Of a stretch of DNA of 64,000 bases, positions 34,800 through 46,689 are shown in pieces (position 1 is the stretch's first letter; every line of letters starts with the position of its first letter). The DNA is from Xestospongia bergquistia. Lineage: Eukaryota > Porifera > Demospongiae > Haplosclerida > Petrosiidae. The translations under genes were made by a program, and so were the position numbers. The stretch is from positions 1,364,001 through 1,428,000 of the forward strand of contig OZ014414.1 of assembly GCA_963965975.1 (NCBI GenBank), written 5' to 3'. Below the pieces are notes generated by a model that saw only the letters and a list, made by a program, of their open reading frames with translations, was not told the DNA's origin and did no database searches.

Positions 34800-35800
34800 A
34801 AATATATTCATTAGAAGTATAGAGCTGTACTTATTTTAAAGGTAAATTTAAATTAGGAGTACATGTACAATATTATGTGGACAAGTTATAGTCTACAATA
34901 CACATTAATAGACTATAGAATAGTCATGTTATGATATCTGCCTGGTGTGCCAAATTACGTTGGAATAGATAATTATATCTGGGTATTCATAATTGTCAAG
35001 TACTTAAAACTTCCATATATGGTAATTATGAGATGCTACTGTGGAGCTTTCAGGTGGGACTTGTATCCCCTTCCTCATTTGCAAAGCAACAGGTTCTCTT
35101 ATGCTTTCATGAATATAACTTTAGACAGACCCTAATTTAATCCTATTCCAAAACCTTTTCAGGCACTCATAGAGATTTAAACCTTGTCATTATTCTTTTG
35201 GCCGTACTTTATGACACTTGTTAATATTTAGAGTTCATTTCTATATAGATAAAAGCAGTACCATAGAGAAAAGAATCTGTCTAATACTAATACAAATTCT
35301 AAAAAAAATCAACCAAATGAAAAAGGTATGTTATTTGTCATGTATGACACAACAATATGGAGATTTACTTTACCCAAATCTAACATTCCATCACAAAACA
35401 GCACATTCTTAAATAGTAATCATACAATGTAAATAGTACATCATGTTATAGTTGTACATAAATTACAGTTACTACTTTTGCAGAAAGCAGTATGGTGGTA
35501 ATACAATTCAAGGAAATTATTGGTATTATTATAAATGTGACTGATATTGGAAAGATTTGATAATGTAAGTTTATATTTTCTTCAGTTATACTTAATGTCC
35601 TGACACATTACAAATATTATTTTCCTTTTTATAGTTGGACAATATGTAAAGACAGTTTGAGTATATACTTCTATTTGTTGTGTTGTGACACTGACAATTT
35701 TTTCTGTTGAGTTGCATATTATATATCTGAAGATCTATTTGTTACTAGTAATGTATTAATGTTAATACATTACTCTATTTCTTGGTTTTAATTATTAAAT
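34800..35800. repeat. Duplicated non-coding block (matches 43145-43880)
   Basis: Several stretches match the later block: AATTGTCAAGTACTTAAAAC / ATTGTCAAGTACCTCAAGCT, GCAAAGCAACAGGTTCTCTT / GCAAGGCTATAGGTTCCTCT, and the run from TTTATATTTTCTTCAGTT to ATAGTTGGACAATATG. No coding frame is supported in either copy. Confidence 0.65.
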
Positions 35801-36001
35801 GTGTAATGGTTACTTTTGTTTATACTACTATTTTAAGACTTTGTTATTCATGATGCGAGGAATTCATTCATGATGCGCCTCGCCCTAAATTCCTGATTTC
35901 ATAATTGTAGTCATGACTAGCACGTAGATTCCTGGAACTGTTCTTCCCTTCGTATATACAGTAACTAAATAGTCCTCAAAAGTAGACAGAGAAATGCTAT
36001 T

Positions 36002-39000
36002 ATGGAAAGTCAACTAGGTGAGAATCGATATATATTGATTATAAATAGACTTGACCATGTATTTATTTCAAGCTCACATTTTGTAATACTTACGGCCAGT
36101 TCTGGCATAGCAATCAGTTAACAATTTTTATAGTTTATGATGAGTATCTGAAAGAGCTTTCTTTTTATTACACATGACCAGTTCAATCTGGCCAATGTCG
36201 AAACTAGTTACTAGAGTCAGTTGTCTTAAGTTTGAAGTTGAATGTTTATACCTCAGTAATCACTTGTTACAAATATATTGTACTAGGAGACTATAATGCC
36301 TGCCTGCATTATATTAGCTTCTTTGTGTCACTAAATAACAAAGTAGCCTCTGCCTTGGTCTCTAACCTATACATAATGTCTGACTATTGGCGCAGTTAAT
36401 ATGACTTCGTAACTCCTTTAGATGTAGCTATAGAAGAAGCAGTTGAAGTTATTTTTACAACAGACTCTCCGAGTTTGATCCATCCAGTGAAAGTAGCGCA
36501 GCTCTTGTATAGTGAGATATGCATCAGTGAAACAACACTTGATAAGATGGAGATTTCAGAAAGTCCATTAGATGAGAAGAAAACAACTCTTTTAACTGCT
36601 ATACAAACAACAGTATCTTCAGACTACAAAAAGATCAGAATAGTAGCTGCTGTATTGTCCAAGTTTGAGAAGACAAAAGATCTATCAGACAGAATTAACA
36701 ACATATATGGTAAGATGCCAGCACTTTAGTTAATACTAATTAGTATATATTTGTCTAGCTCAACTTTCACCAGTTGATGTTGGCATTCTAGACTATGAGA
36801 TAGCAATAACAGACTTTAGCAGCCGTGAGGATCATGCTAGTCACATTTTACGTTGTCACTATTACACACTCTCTCAATCTCTTCATAACCCAGCTTATAT
36901 TGCTCAGGTACTGTCTTCAGAGATTTCAGGGATGACACAAAATATTCCGAGATCCAATGTGCAGTCTGCGTCTGAAGATTTGACAACATTTCTTCTGTTA
37001 AAAGCTGTACGTCAGGCTGTACATACTGACTATCATAACTTAGAGGTGTTTGCCAGTGTACTGTTAAAATTTAGCAGTGTACATTGTGCTGTGGCTATCT
37101 TAAATGAGTATGGTAAGTATGCAACTTATGTCAGACTCTATTGTTATAATGTTCATGTTTTTTAGCAAAAGAATTTTGTTCTCCATTGCCAAATGTGAGT
37201 GATATATTTGAGACAATGAGAACAAAATTTGATACAACCTTTGGTAAAATTCAAGAAGCTATCATTTCAAGCCCTCCACCTATTGATGAATTGCAACAAT
37301 TTCTTGCAAATAGCTACAACTATACATCCACCCACAAATAGCTCATTCTATTTTCATAAATGAAATACTAACTGTTTTGAGAGATCATTGTACACTCATC
37401 AATATCAGTTGTCTGGAGGGTATTGTAAAGTGCTTCAAAATCAAGGAAGCTGAGACACACATACAAACATACAAGGATATAGTTCGGTCATTTTGTGAAA
37501 AAACAAAGGCTTCTCTCTGTCTGGATGAAAGTTTTAAAATAACAAACACTCCTTCTCTTCTCAAATGTGAGACAGTTGTCTTTGTGTTAAACTGGGATCC
37601 AAAAGATTGTACTTTGAAAGATATTGAGGACATTCTTTCCCTATCACTTGAGATAAATGTGGAGATTCGTTACATACAAAGAGGCAACTCCATCATTGTC
37701 ACCTGTTTTTTCCCACTCAATCTAACAACTCTACTTATTTCCAGAGCTCAGGAGACTCTTGAAATAATGAAAGAGAAAGGATTACTCCAACTTACAGTTG
37801 GTTACTATACCATTTATGATCATAGAAGAGACAAGGTAAAAGATGAGTAGTATTAGACAACATTTACTACATGTGTTTTTTATTGATATATATAGGAGGT
37901 TAGAACTATTGTAGAAGAGAACACAAAGGAGTTGAGAAGTCGTCTGGAACTAGAACAAACCATCCGGAAAAAGATGACTATCCAAATGTCATCTATTATC
38001 AGACAAAATGAAGGTATATTATGTACAACTATTGTTTTATTTAATAACTGTCTATTATATGATATATCTGATTAATAACTTAATGTTCCTTTATATAGAA
38101 ACAAGAGAAATGAAAGAAAAGACAATTGAAGATTTAACATCACTTGTTAAAACAAAGGAAGGTAAATTAATACAATAGTGATCACAAGTCCAATATTAGC
38201 AATATTTTACATAATATATTATAGTGATCAATTTTCTTCTCGTTTTATATAAAGCTATTGAGAAAAATATACTATCAGTGTTTGCTGAGAGACAGAATGA
38301 GTTAGAGACACTGCAAGAAATAACAACTTCAATGACTTTACGACTAAGAGAGAGGGATCAACAAATTGAGGAGTTAAAGCAGAGCTTGAAAGGTATATAC
38401 ATTGGTATTAGTCACTTTTAATTTTTACTTTTTTTACTTTTCTATTGTTACTAGATCTAGCATTCATAATAAAGGCTCAAAAACCAGTACCTGATGAAGA
38501 ATATAAAGAAATAAAACCTCACCAAGAAGAAGGATCCATACTCAAAACTACAGGTATTAATATTAAAAAATACTATACTCTGATCTTAGGAAGAAATCAG
38601 ATGTTGCATGTATGTGCTTTTAACTAAGTAGACATAACATCTTCCTCTGCCATGCATGTATGTAATCAGGCCATTCTAGGAAAGTGTGAAATGTTGAGGG
38701 GAATGATCACATCTTAAGCCTAGTATTAATTGTGTGGACTCAATTTCGATTTATGATGATAATAATTAGCTATAAAAGTAATGGCTTATATGACATCAAC
38801 ATCAATTTACATTTTACTTACATAAAAATATTTAATTTTATCAGGTAATATGGATGAACATAGCTTACCTGATGAAATCTTAGATGCTGAACCAAATATT
38901 TGTGAACTGGTTACCCATGCAAAAACAGCAGAATGGAATGAACTATGAATACATCTAAGACTAGATCCAGTATGCCTAGCTGGATGCCATGACTGTGTCA

Positions 39001-40964
39001 AATTGTATCAGTTGTGGCTTGATGTAAAAGGTAGATATGCAACCAGGAGATATTTGTTAGCTGCTTTGAGAAAGATTAGTCAGAATAGAGTTGCTGATGA
39101 TTACGTTGATTACCTTAGAAATATGGTGAGTAATGTAGATATATAAGGACAAACCACACAAGATATTGTGGAAACTCAGTGTAGCCTTTGAAAAAAATTG
39201 ATCAATGACCACTTCACTGTTCTGATTTATGAGATTTTATAAAAAGTATATTGGCTGCCATTCATGTGTGATTGTATTTACTAGAAAAAATATTATAAAG
39301 AAATATTATACTTTGCATGAATGAGATTTTACTGGTTTTTGGACACTTCAACAAAAATTACTGATTTTTAGCTGCATATATATATATGGCCAAATACATA
39401 GCAGGAAGGTTCCTGTCCCAAACCCTAACAACAATATTTTCTTTTACTTTTAATAACAAAAGTAATGGTAATAAACAGATTAACCTACCTTATATAAAAC
39501 TTTTAAAACTTGTAAACTTGTGACAATTGCACCAACTGGCATCAAATTTGTAATAGCTTTAACTTGAGTTAAAAAACAATTTGACATGTTCACTTTTATA
39601 TGCTTGCAGAGAACCAATTGTGTGTCACAAAAGATAAGCAGTATCAATCAGCAACAAGAAATGTTTGCTGGATCGCCTAAAGTATCTCAAAGTAATGACA
39701 TGAGGGCAAGCCTTTGCAACCAAGGTGAGTTCATGGAAAGTAAATATGTCATATGCAGTTATACTATCCCTTTGTATAGGTGTTACTTCTAGTTGCGAGA
39801 AACTCTTGAGCGATACAGCATGGCCCTTACCAAACGAGAATTCTGATCTAGTCCGCTCAGAAAGAAAAGATTTGCTTTACACACTTAACTTGCGGGCTAT
39901 CATTGAAGGCCTTGACAAAGTTGGCACGTTTTTTCGCATTGCTGACACTTGTGTTAAAGCTGCTGGTCCAAAATTTCATACCCTGCAAAATGAAATACAA
40001 ACACTTGAATCTGATACTGCAACCCTTCTGAATATGTCCGCATTAGATGTCGATGATTTTAAGTCTACCTCACAAAAAATATTATCCCATTTAGAAGATG
40101 CCTATCATTACCTTATTGAACATCGTGTAGACTTGTCTATTTCTAGACTAAATGAACTCGAACCGTTGGCAGAAAAATGTAGTTCTATATATAGCAAATG
40201 AACTTTCTTCAAAGTTTGAAAAACATCGGCAGCAAGTACAGAGAGCCCTCAAAGAAACACTTGACGAAAAAACCAGGGAAGAGCATCAAAAAGAATGTGT
40301 TCTGCAGGAGGAGAAAGACGATCTTATTAAAAAAATCATTGAAGAGTATTACCACCAAAGAGATGAAGCCAATGAAAAAATATTGAAAGATATTGAAGAA
40401 GGCGATTTGTGGACAAAACTTCTATTAATTTTCTCTATGGAATCAGCTCAAAACAACTTTTTAGCGACAGAAAATGGCACGAAGTTACTTCAAATTCAAC
40501 AAAAAAAGATGTCATGTGTTAAATGTGTAAATGATTTTTTAGCTGAACTTGAATGTAGTGGTAGTAACTTTGAATCTTACGTGATTTCTTTAAGTGCAAC
40601 AGCCTTACACAATGCTAGTGAAGCATTGAAATATTTGCAATTTGTAATGCTGAATTTTGCCAATTACTGGTCTCTGCTACAAAAACGTTATGCAAATTTC
40701 TCAGATCCATACATTCGAACAGATATCAAGTCAGAAGAGCACCCATTAGAATCTCCTACTTTCAAGAAAGCGTTTATGAAATTTTACTCACAATTTGTTG
40801 CCTTGCATTGTGTTTCCAATGAGGTTTTCGATAAAATAAAGCTTATTCAGGAGGACTTGAACATAACTCAACCTAAAATTCTAAAATATGATGAAGCAAA
40901 ACAGATTTTAAAAGATCATTGCAAAAAAGTTCTGGATGACTATATACAGCCGACTTTTAAGTAG
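36002..40964 (+). CDS. Multi-domain death-fold protein: CARD-CARD, coiled coil, death domain, helical C-terminus
   Basis: Exons: 36002-36017, 36422-36709, 36759-37112, 37166-37835, 37896-38013, 38099-38161, 38255-38392, 38455-38553, 38845-39125, 39610-39724 and 39780-40964. Exons 2 and 3 are CARD-like domains (SLIHPVKVAQLLYSEICISE; NPAYIAQVLSSEISGM). Exon 4 carries a conserved region (CTLINISCLEGIVKCFKIKE; TVVFVLNWDPKDCTLKDIED; GNSIIVTCFFPLNLTT) that I recall from invertebrate death-fold/NACHT-type proteins; its first 180 bases are in another frame. Exons 5-8 are coiled coil. Exon 9 is a death domain with an in-frame TGA in place of the Gly codon of the ELG motif. The last exon is a long helical domain of unknown role, read in two overlapping frames. 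The gene may be decaying, mis-assembled or recoded. Confidence 0.55.
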
Positions 40965-40994
40965 AGTTAAACTTCTATATCTTCTATATCTATT

Positions 40995-41425
40995 TGATCT
41001 AGTCCCCATATTAATAGTATAGGCTAGTTGTATGTTATATGATCTTTACATAGAGTTATTTAATACTATATTATAAGTCTGTCTATAAACCATGTCATTT
41101 GTGGTGGCTTTGCTATGTCATTGTGTGTAAGGACTGTTACACATAATGACGCAGCAATTTAGAAGAATTAGAATCGTCTTGTTGAACAATTTTCTTACTT
41201 GCTCACTTTAAAACTTTTATATTTTTGCTACATAAGTAATATTTTAAATAATGCTGAACTTTAGTTGACTTATATATGGCTCATTGTAATTTTATGTCAA
41301 TCAACTTGTTTATTTTTATAACTTTGCCTAGTTATTTTTTCTGCTGTTTTATGAAGTTGATCGGCCACTCAATACTGAATAATTTTTCAAATTAAGTTTA
41401 TTGTTTACCCATAAACACACCCACA
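40995..41425 (+). repeat. ApoL-locus flank with the gene deleted (direct copy)
   Basis: GTGGCTTTGCTATGTCATTG, then GTGTAAGGACTGTTAC, equals the DNA upstream of the ApoL-like gene (about 32270-32312). After a few bases it is joined directly to TTTAGAAGAATTAGAATCGT and CTTGTTGAAC, the last codons and stop of ApoL, followed by its 3' flank. The whole coding region between is missing. Confidence 0.7.
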
Positions 41426-41429
41426 AAAA

Positions 41430-42600
41430 GAAATGGTTGCAAAGAGTGAAATTATTTTTTAGGTTTCTCAGCATCTTAGTGTAAATTGTAAGTTCCTAAT
41501 AATTTGAAAATGACTTATTTTTGTTTCTTTGTTTTGATTATAATAGTATATTGAGCTTCTTGTTGTTGGTTGTCACGAAACCATACCCTCTTCCTCTCTA
41601 AGCTAAGGGTCTGGCCTCACAAGAACAAAGTGTAAACATCCATTAAATGCTTTTAATGAAGAGGTTTTCCATATTTCCTTACAAGGTCCTCATGCTGACC
41701 CAGACTTTTCTCTTCCTCCGTCACTCTATACCTATTACCTATGTGATTACATTACAGTTATTTCTCTCAGTATGAAACTGGTCTCCTCTACTTTTAAGAC
41801 ACTTCTTTTTGTCCTCTGTTAATAAGAGTACTTTAGTATATTATTCAACCTCTATCCTGAGGACATGTCTATACTGGGACAATCTATATTGTTGCTGAGG
41901 ACAACTCTATACTGAGGAAACCTTTATATTGAGGGCAATATGTCCACCATTAAAAATAGATATTACTCTATACAATTACTAGTGATCTCTCTTACTACAT
42001 ATGATCAAATGTCCCTCTTTATTCTCCAGATATGACTGTACCCTCTAATGACAGTGACCTTCATCTGACACTATTTACAGGTGCTTTTGCTCCTCATGCT
42101 GTGTGTGAAACTGCACAAGATGTAGCTGAGGAGTTAAATGAATTACCACTAGGTAGACTAGGACCAAGAATAAAATATATGGTAATATATATATTGTAAT
42201 ATATGTTATAGTGGAACCTCTCATAAAGACACTCAAATTTGGCATACCAGGCAGGGAAATCATAACATGACTACTCTATAGTCTATTAAATTGTCCACAT
42301 AATCTTATACATGCACTCCTAATTTAAATTTACCATTAAAACAAGTTTGCTGACTCAAACTGTTTGTATCAGCATGTACTAGAGTTATCAAGGCAATGCA
42401 CTGATTTAACAACAAGTCAGATATTGTGACTGCTTCTTATAAGCACAGTGCTCTAAGTAAACAACAATTGGTTTGCTGAGCTCAGAGGAACTGGATACAG
42501 ATATATCACAAATAGCACTGATAAGTTTGTTACCTTCAGGAAACTCAAACTTGGACCTTGTACTCCACAAACATTTTAAGCAGGTGTGTGAGTCAATACT
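41430..42600 (+). pseudogene. Third copy of the short unknown gene, decayed, with extra exons
   Basis: Matches to exons 1 and 2 are recognisable (VSQHLSVN; TKCKHPLNAFNEE; SLQGPHADPD), but frames are interrupted. Further on are exon-like blocks GAFAPHAVCETAQDVAEELN (about 42080-42180, donor ATG|GTAATA) and SSEELDTDISQIALISLLPS (about 42480-42590, donor CAG|GTGTGT). These may be the missing 3' exons of this family. Confidence 0.4.
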
Positions 42601-43145
42601 ATATACCAGTGGTTATGAATAAACAATAAACTTAATTTGATTAATTATTCAGTTATTGAGTAGCAAAGTAGGAGCTTCATAAAACACCAGAAAAAACAAG
42701 CTTAGCAAAATTATAAAAATAAACAAGCTTCACGACATAAAATTGCCATGAGCCATATATAAGTCAACTAAATTTGAGCATTATATAAAACACTATTTGT
42801 GTAGCAAAAATATAACAGCTTTAAAAGGAACAAGTAAGAAAATAGTCTTTTGGATTGAATGCTGGTTCATAGTCACATGAGTTGTGTGTTTCACTAAGAA
42901 ATGCATTAAAAACATACACTATTTAGTTATTATAATTACTATGGAATGTACTTTAACAGATAACTTATCAAAATAACTTAGTAAGGAGCCCTGTTGTAAA
43001 TTCTATAAATGGTAACAGTCCTTACACACAATGACACAGCAAAGCCACCACAAATGACATGGTTTATAGAGAGACTTATTATAGAGTATTAAATAACTCT
43101 ATGTAAAGATCACAACTAGCCTATACTATTAATATGGGACTACAT
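42590..43145 (-). repeat. ApoL-locus flank with the gene deleted (inverted copy)
   Basis: Read on the minus strand it repeats the block at 40995-41425. It has the TATTAATAGTATAGGCTAGT start, the GTGTAAGGACTGTTACC element and about 130 bases of ApoL upstream DNA (through ACTCATGTGACTATGAA). It then jumps to the ApoL 3' flank (CTTACTTG, GCTACAC). Together with 40995-41425 it forms a large inverted repeat around the decayed gene copy. Confidence 0.7.
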
Positions 43146-43930
43146 CAATTGTATCCATGACTAAATAATATAGTTAATTGTATTCATAGTATTCATAGTT
43201 GTCAAGTACCTCAAGCTCCATATATGGTGATTATGAGCTGCTTCTGTGGGACTTGTATCCTCCCTCTTCCTCATTTGCAAGGCTATAGGTTCCTCTTTTG
43301 CTTTAATGAATAAAATTTGTAGACTGAGCCTAATACCCCTATTCCTTCAGGCACTCGTAGAGATTTAAACCTTGTCATTACTCTTATGGGCATACTTTAT
43401 AACACTGGGTAACATTTATTGTTCAGTTCTATAAGACAAAAGCAGTATCATAGAAAAAGGAATCTGTCTAATACTAATACGAAATTCTAAAACAAACAAA
43501 GAAGGTATGTTATTTGTCATGTAAGACACAACAATATGGAGATTTGCTTTACCCAAATCCAACATTCCATCACAAACAATACATTCCTAAATAATAATCA
43601 TACAATGTAAATTGTACATCATATTATAGTTGTACATAAATTACAGTTACTACTTTATAAAAGCAGTATGGTGGTAATACAATGTAAGAAATTACTGGTG
43701 TTATTGTGCATGTGACTGATATTTGAAAGATTTGACAATGTAGGTTTATATTTTCTTCAGTTGTATTTAACATCCTGACACATCACAAGTATTTTTTCTT
43801 TTTATAGTTGGACAATATGACAGTTTGAGTATATACTTCTCTGTTGTTGACAATTTTTTTTCTATTGTGTTGTATATGATAATTATACTGGAAGATTCAT
43901 TAGTTATCGTGCATTACTCTGTTTCTTGCT

Positions 43931-44145
43931 ACGCATGCGCAATAGGTATAGATAGTCTTACACTACATATTGCGCATGCGAACCCGAACACCAGTCCCAG
44001 GTTGAAAGTTGCAGTTATAGTTTTTCTTGCGAGAGTTTACAGACGGTGCTACCTGTGTAATAAAAGTGCATCTAAGTCAAAGTTACAGCGAATCTATCCT
44101 GTTTTTGCTACAAATTAGATTTTTTCTCGAGAACAATAAGGTAAC
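43931..44145 (+). promoter_or_regulatory. Putative promoter with NRF1-like palindromes and leader exon of the last DD gene
   Basis: ACGCATGCGC (43931) and TGCGCATGCG (43971) are two near-consensus NRF1-type sites (GCGCATGCGC) in inverted arrangement 30 bases apart, in otherwise CpG-poor DNA. The block ends at GAACAATAAG|GTAACT (donor near 44141), which parallels GGACAATAAG|GTAATT before the caspase-like gene. It probably starts transcripts that splice to the DD exon at 62467, across the transposon. Confidence 0.4.
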
Positions 44146-44820
44146 TTATTGATTGTGTCATTTGAACATAAGATTACCTATATTGTTAAAAATAACACCA
44201 TAATCACAATAATTATGTTGATTAATATGTCACTTTTTATATACATTACATTATGATGGTCATGATTTGTTTCAATCAGCGATTTAATGCTCTAATTAAC
44301 AATTAATTTTTATTGAATTTTTAGCTTATATATTTATTGAGAAAGACTGGCATATCTGTTTTATCTTGTTTCAAACTAGCCTTAAAACAATAGTCAATAT
44401 ATGGCATAATTTTTAGCTTAGTAACATGAGAAATAGCATGCAAAGAGTACCGTATTGTCTACTTATATTGTATTAGTATGTGTAGCTGTTATATAATGTG
44501 TGTGATAGCATCACAGCATACATTCATTACATTGTTGTAAGTTGTTTTTAACCAATAAAATGCACTATACAATATAGGATACATATGTATATATATCCTA
44601 TGGTTCCACATATATTAATAGATTAATAATTATAGTTGTTTTGAGTCTATATAATTAACATAAGAAACAAAGAAAACCTCTCCCCTCCTTCAGATATATA
44701 ATGAAGCGGATATATTATATGTAAGATAAAGCTCAGTATGTTTTATGTTGTGTATATAAAAACGCACATTACTACATTACATGTAAATATTATATACTGT
44801 TATCTATGAGGTGTGTTTTA
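44146..44820. other. AT-rich non-coding stretch, probable 5' intron
   Basis: No coding frame is supported. It lies between the putative leader exon and the tandem hairpin repeat. Confidence 0.4.
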
Positions 44821-44824
44821 CACT

Positions 44825-45075
44825 TATTGTTCTTGTCATAAAGTAACTCCTCATGGGAGTTATATTATGACAGTAATATACACTATGTATGAATGTTTAA
44901 AAGATTTTTAGTCAAAGTAACCAGTCATTTATATATAGGTGTGTAAAATGTTATGATTGACTTAATATCTTATTGTTCTTGTCATAATGTGACTCCCAAT
45001 GGGAGTTTCATTATGACATGCAATAGTTATGACAGTAATATACATTGTGTAAAATTTTAAAGGAATTTTAGTTGA
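44825..45075. repeat. Tandem 150-base repeat with hairpins
   Basis: Two copies of TTATTGTTCTTGTCATAA-TGACTCC...GGGAGTT-ATTATGACA...CAGTAATATACA are arranged head to tail. Each contains an inverted repeat (GTCATAATGTGACTCCCAAT with GGGAGTTTCATTATGAC). The text GTTATGATTGACTTAAT at about 44952 recurs at 62431, just beyond the far end of the palindromic transposon. Confidence 0.7.
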
Positions 45076-45294
45076 AGTAAGCAGTCATTTGTAGGAGTAT
45101 ATATGTAGTGTAAACTACTTAACTGTTATTATTAGTAGTTTCCTTATTTGGTGCTTTCTATATTATTTTGCATTATTTTTGTTATATAAAGAGATCTAGT
45201 TGTGGCAGACAGTTAGTTCTGTCCAGACAAATATATCTGTGATGTTGTAAGTGTGAGCTCTATATGGAATACGAACTACGACAAAATTGGCGTC

Positions 45295-45465
45295 AAATTC
45301 ACGATTATTGCACACTCAAAATTCACGATTTTAACGTAATTCACGGTTATTGCATATTCAAATTTCACGATTTTACCGGAAATTCCCGATTTTTACATTT
45401 CAAAATTCACGATTTTACTGTGAATTCGCGATTATTGCAATTCGCGAATTCACGATTTTACAGGT
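45295..45465. repeat. Subterminal TTCACGATTTTAC repeats (left)
   Basis: Units of AAATTCACGATTTTA / ATTCACGGTTATTGCA / ATTCGCGATTATTGCA repeat about eight times at 20-25-base spacing. The inverted counterpart is at 62200-62380. Clustered subterminal motifs are typical transposase-binding arrays, but that role is inferred. Confidence 0.7.
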
Positions 45466-45689
45466 ACAATTAGCAATCTTTGTAAGTATCGATACTCGAT
45501 AATACTGAAAATTCCTTCCATTTCAGTATTAAGGTGGGGATGAAGTAGGCGTCACAATTGGGCGTGGTGATGAACAGAATGATTTTCTTCTTATTATATG
45601 AAGGTACTTGCTAAGGTGATGTTCTCAATATACTATTTGCTTTTGTTGTTATCATTAGTGCTATGTTTAACTCATCAGATTATTATTAT

Positions 45690-46520
45690 TATTATTATTT
45701 TTATCTCCTCTCCACATTCTATGGCAATGGTTGCGATATACCATCTAGATCTCAAGAGGGGACACCCTGGCTATGAACACGAATGGGATAGGCAGATTGC
45801 CATTGATTGATCATCCTAGGAAAAACACATCAGTTGACCAGGTCTGGTATGCTGACGATTTAGCTGCAGAAGACTCACTTACTTGTAAAACCTGACTTCT
45901 ACTCCGAGGCAAAGAGGGTCTTTGCTGGTTTTGGGATACACATTAGTTCAGTTGGGTTTGAATATCTTAGAGGTGCTTTGGATCTCACAACTTCATAAGA
46001 CAAGTTGCTGAAAATAAGATCAGTCTTTGGTGTGAAGAGCTCCATCGCTAAGTCCCATTTTCATGCTGCTTATGCAGCCTTTATTGACAGACTATCGTCA
46101 CATTGGACATAGTTCTTTCAGATTACAGATTTGTTGGCAACTTTTCTAAACAACTCTGGATCAAAACCTCCATTCAAGGAGAAAGAGGAAGCATAACAGG
46201 GATAACACAGCTCCCCTTTATAACAAACTAGGCCCTATCCTTCAGAAGACTATGGATCTTTGTAATGAAAAAGGCGTGTCCATCTGGCTCTCTGTTTTAC
46301 CAATCTAATTTCATGAATTCGCACTAGCTACATAAGACAGCATTGTATCTTTGCTATGGCTGGTCCATTAAGAATTCTTCTTCACGTTGTAATTGTGGCC
46401 AACTCTTTATAACTGATCAATTGCTATCTTGTCCATTGGGGGGTTTCCCTCTATAAGACACAATGAAATATGCAACATTAATGCCTCCTTTGTGTGCCAC
46501 AACATGTCAATAGAGCCAAG
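45690..46520 (+). pseudogene. Reverse-transcriptase retroelement fragment in the left arm (fossil)
   Basis: Short runs match a retroelement reverse transcriptase common in sponges and corals, including a VWYADD catalytic-box remnant and a C-terminal GGFPSIRHNEI block. It is broken in many places and clearly non-functional. The right arm carries the same fossil at 61080-61930, so it predates the duplication of the arms. Confidence 0.65.
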
Positions 46521-46689
46521 TCTGCAACAAATATTATTATTATTATTATTATTATTGTTATTATTATTGTTACTGTTGCTGTTGTTGTTATTATTATTAT
46601 CATTATTATTTTAATGGCTATTACTATTACTATTATTATTATTTTTGTTTTTGTTTTTGTCTTTAAAATCAAATTTCTATGAGTGTAAA

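Noticed and set aside
43825-44118. 97-codon plus-strand frame
   Set aside because: Spans the NRF1-like promoter motif; no homology.
45264-45473. 69-codon frame (FHDFTGNSRF-type)
   Set aside because: Product of the subterminal transposon repeats.
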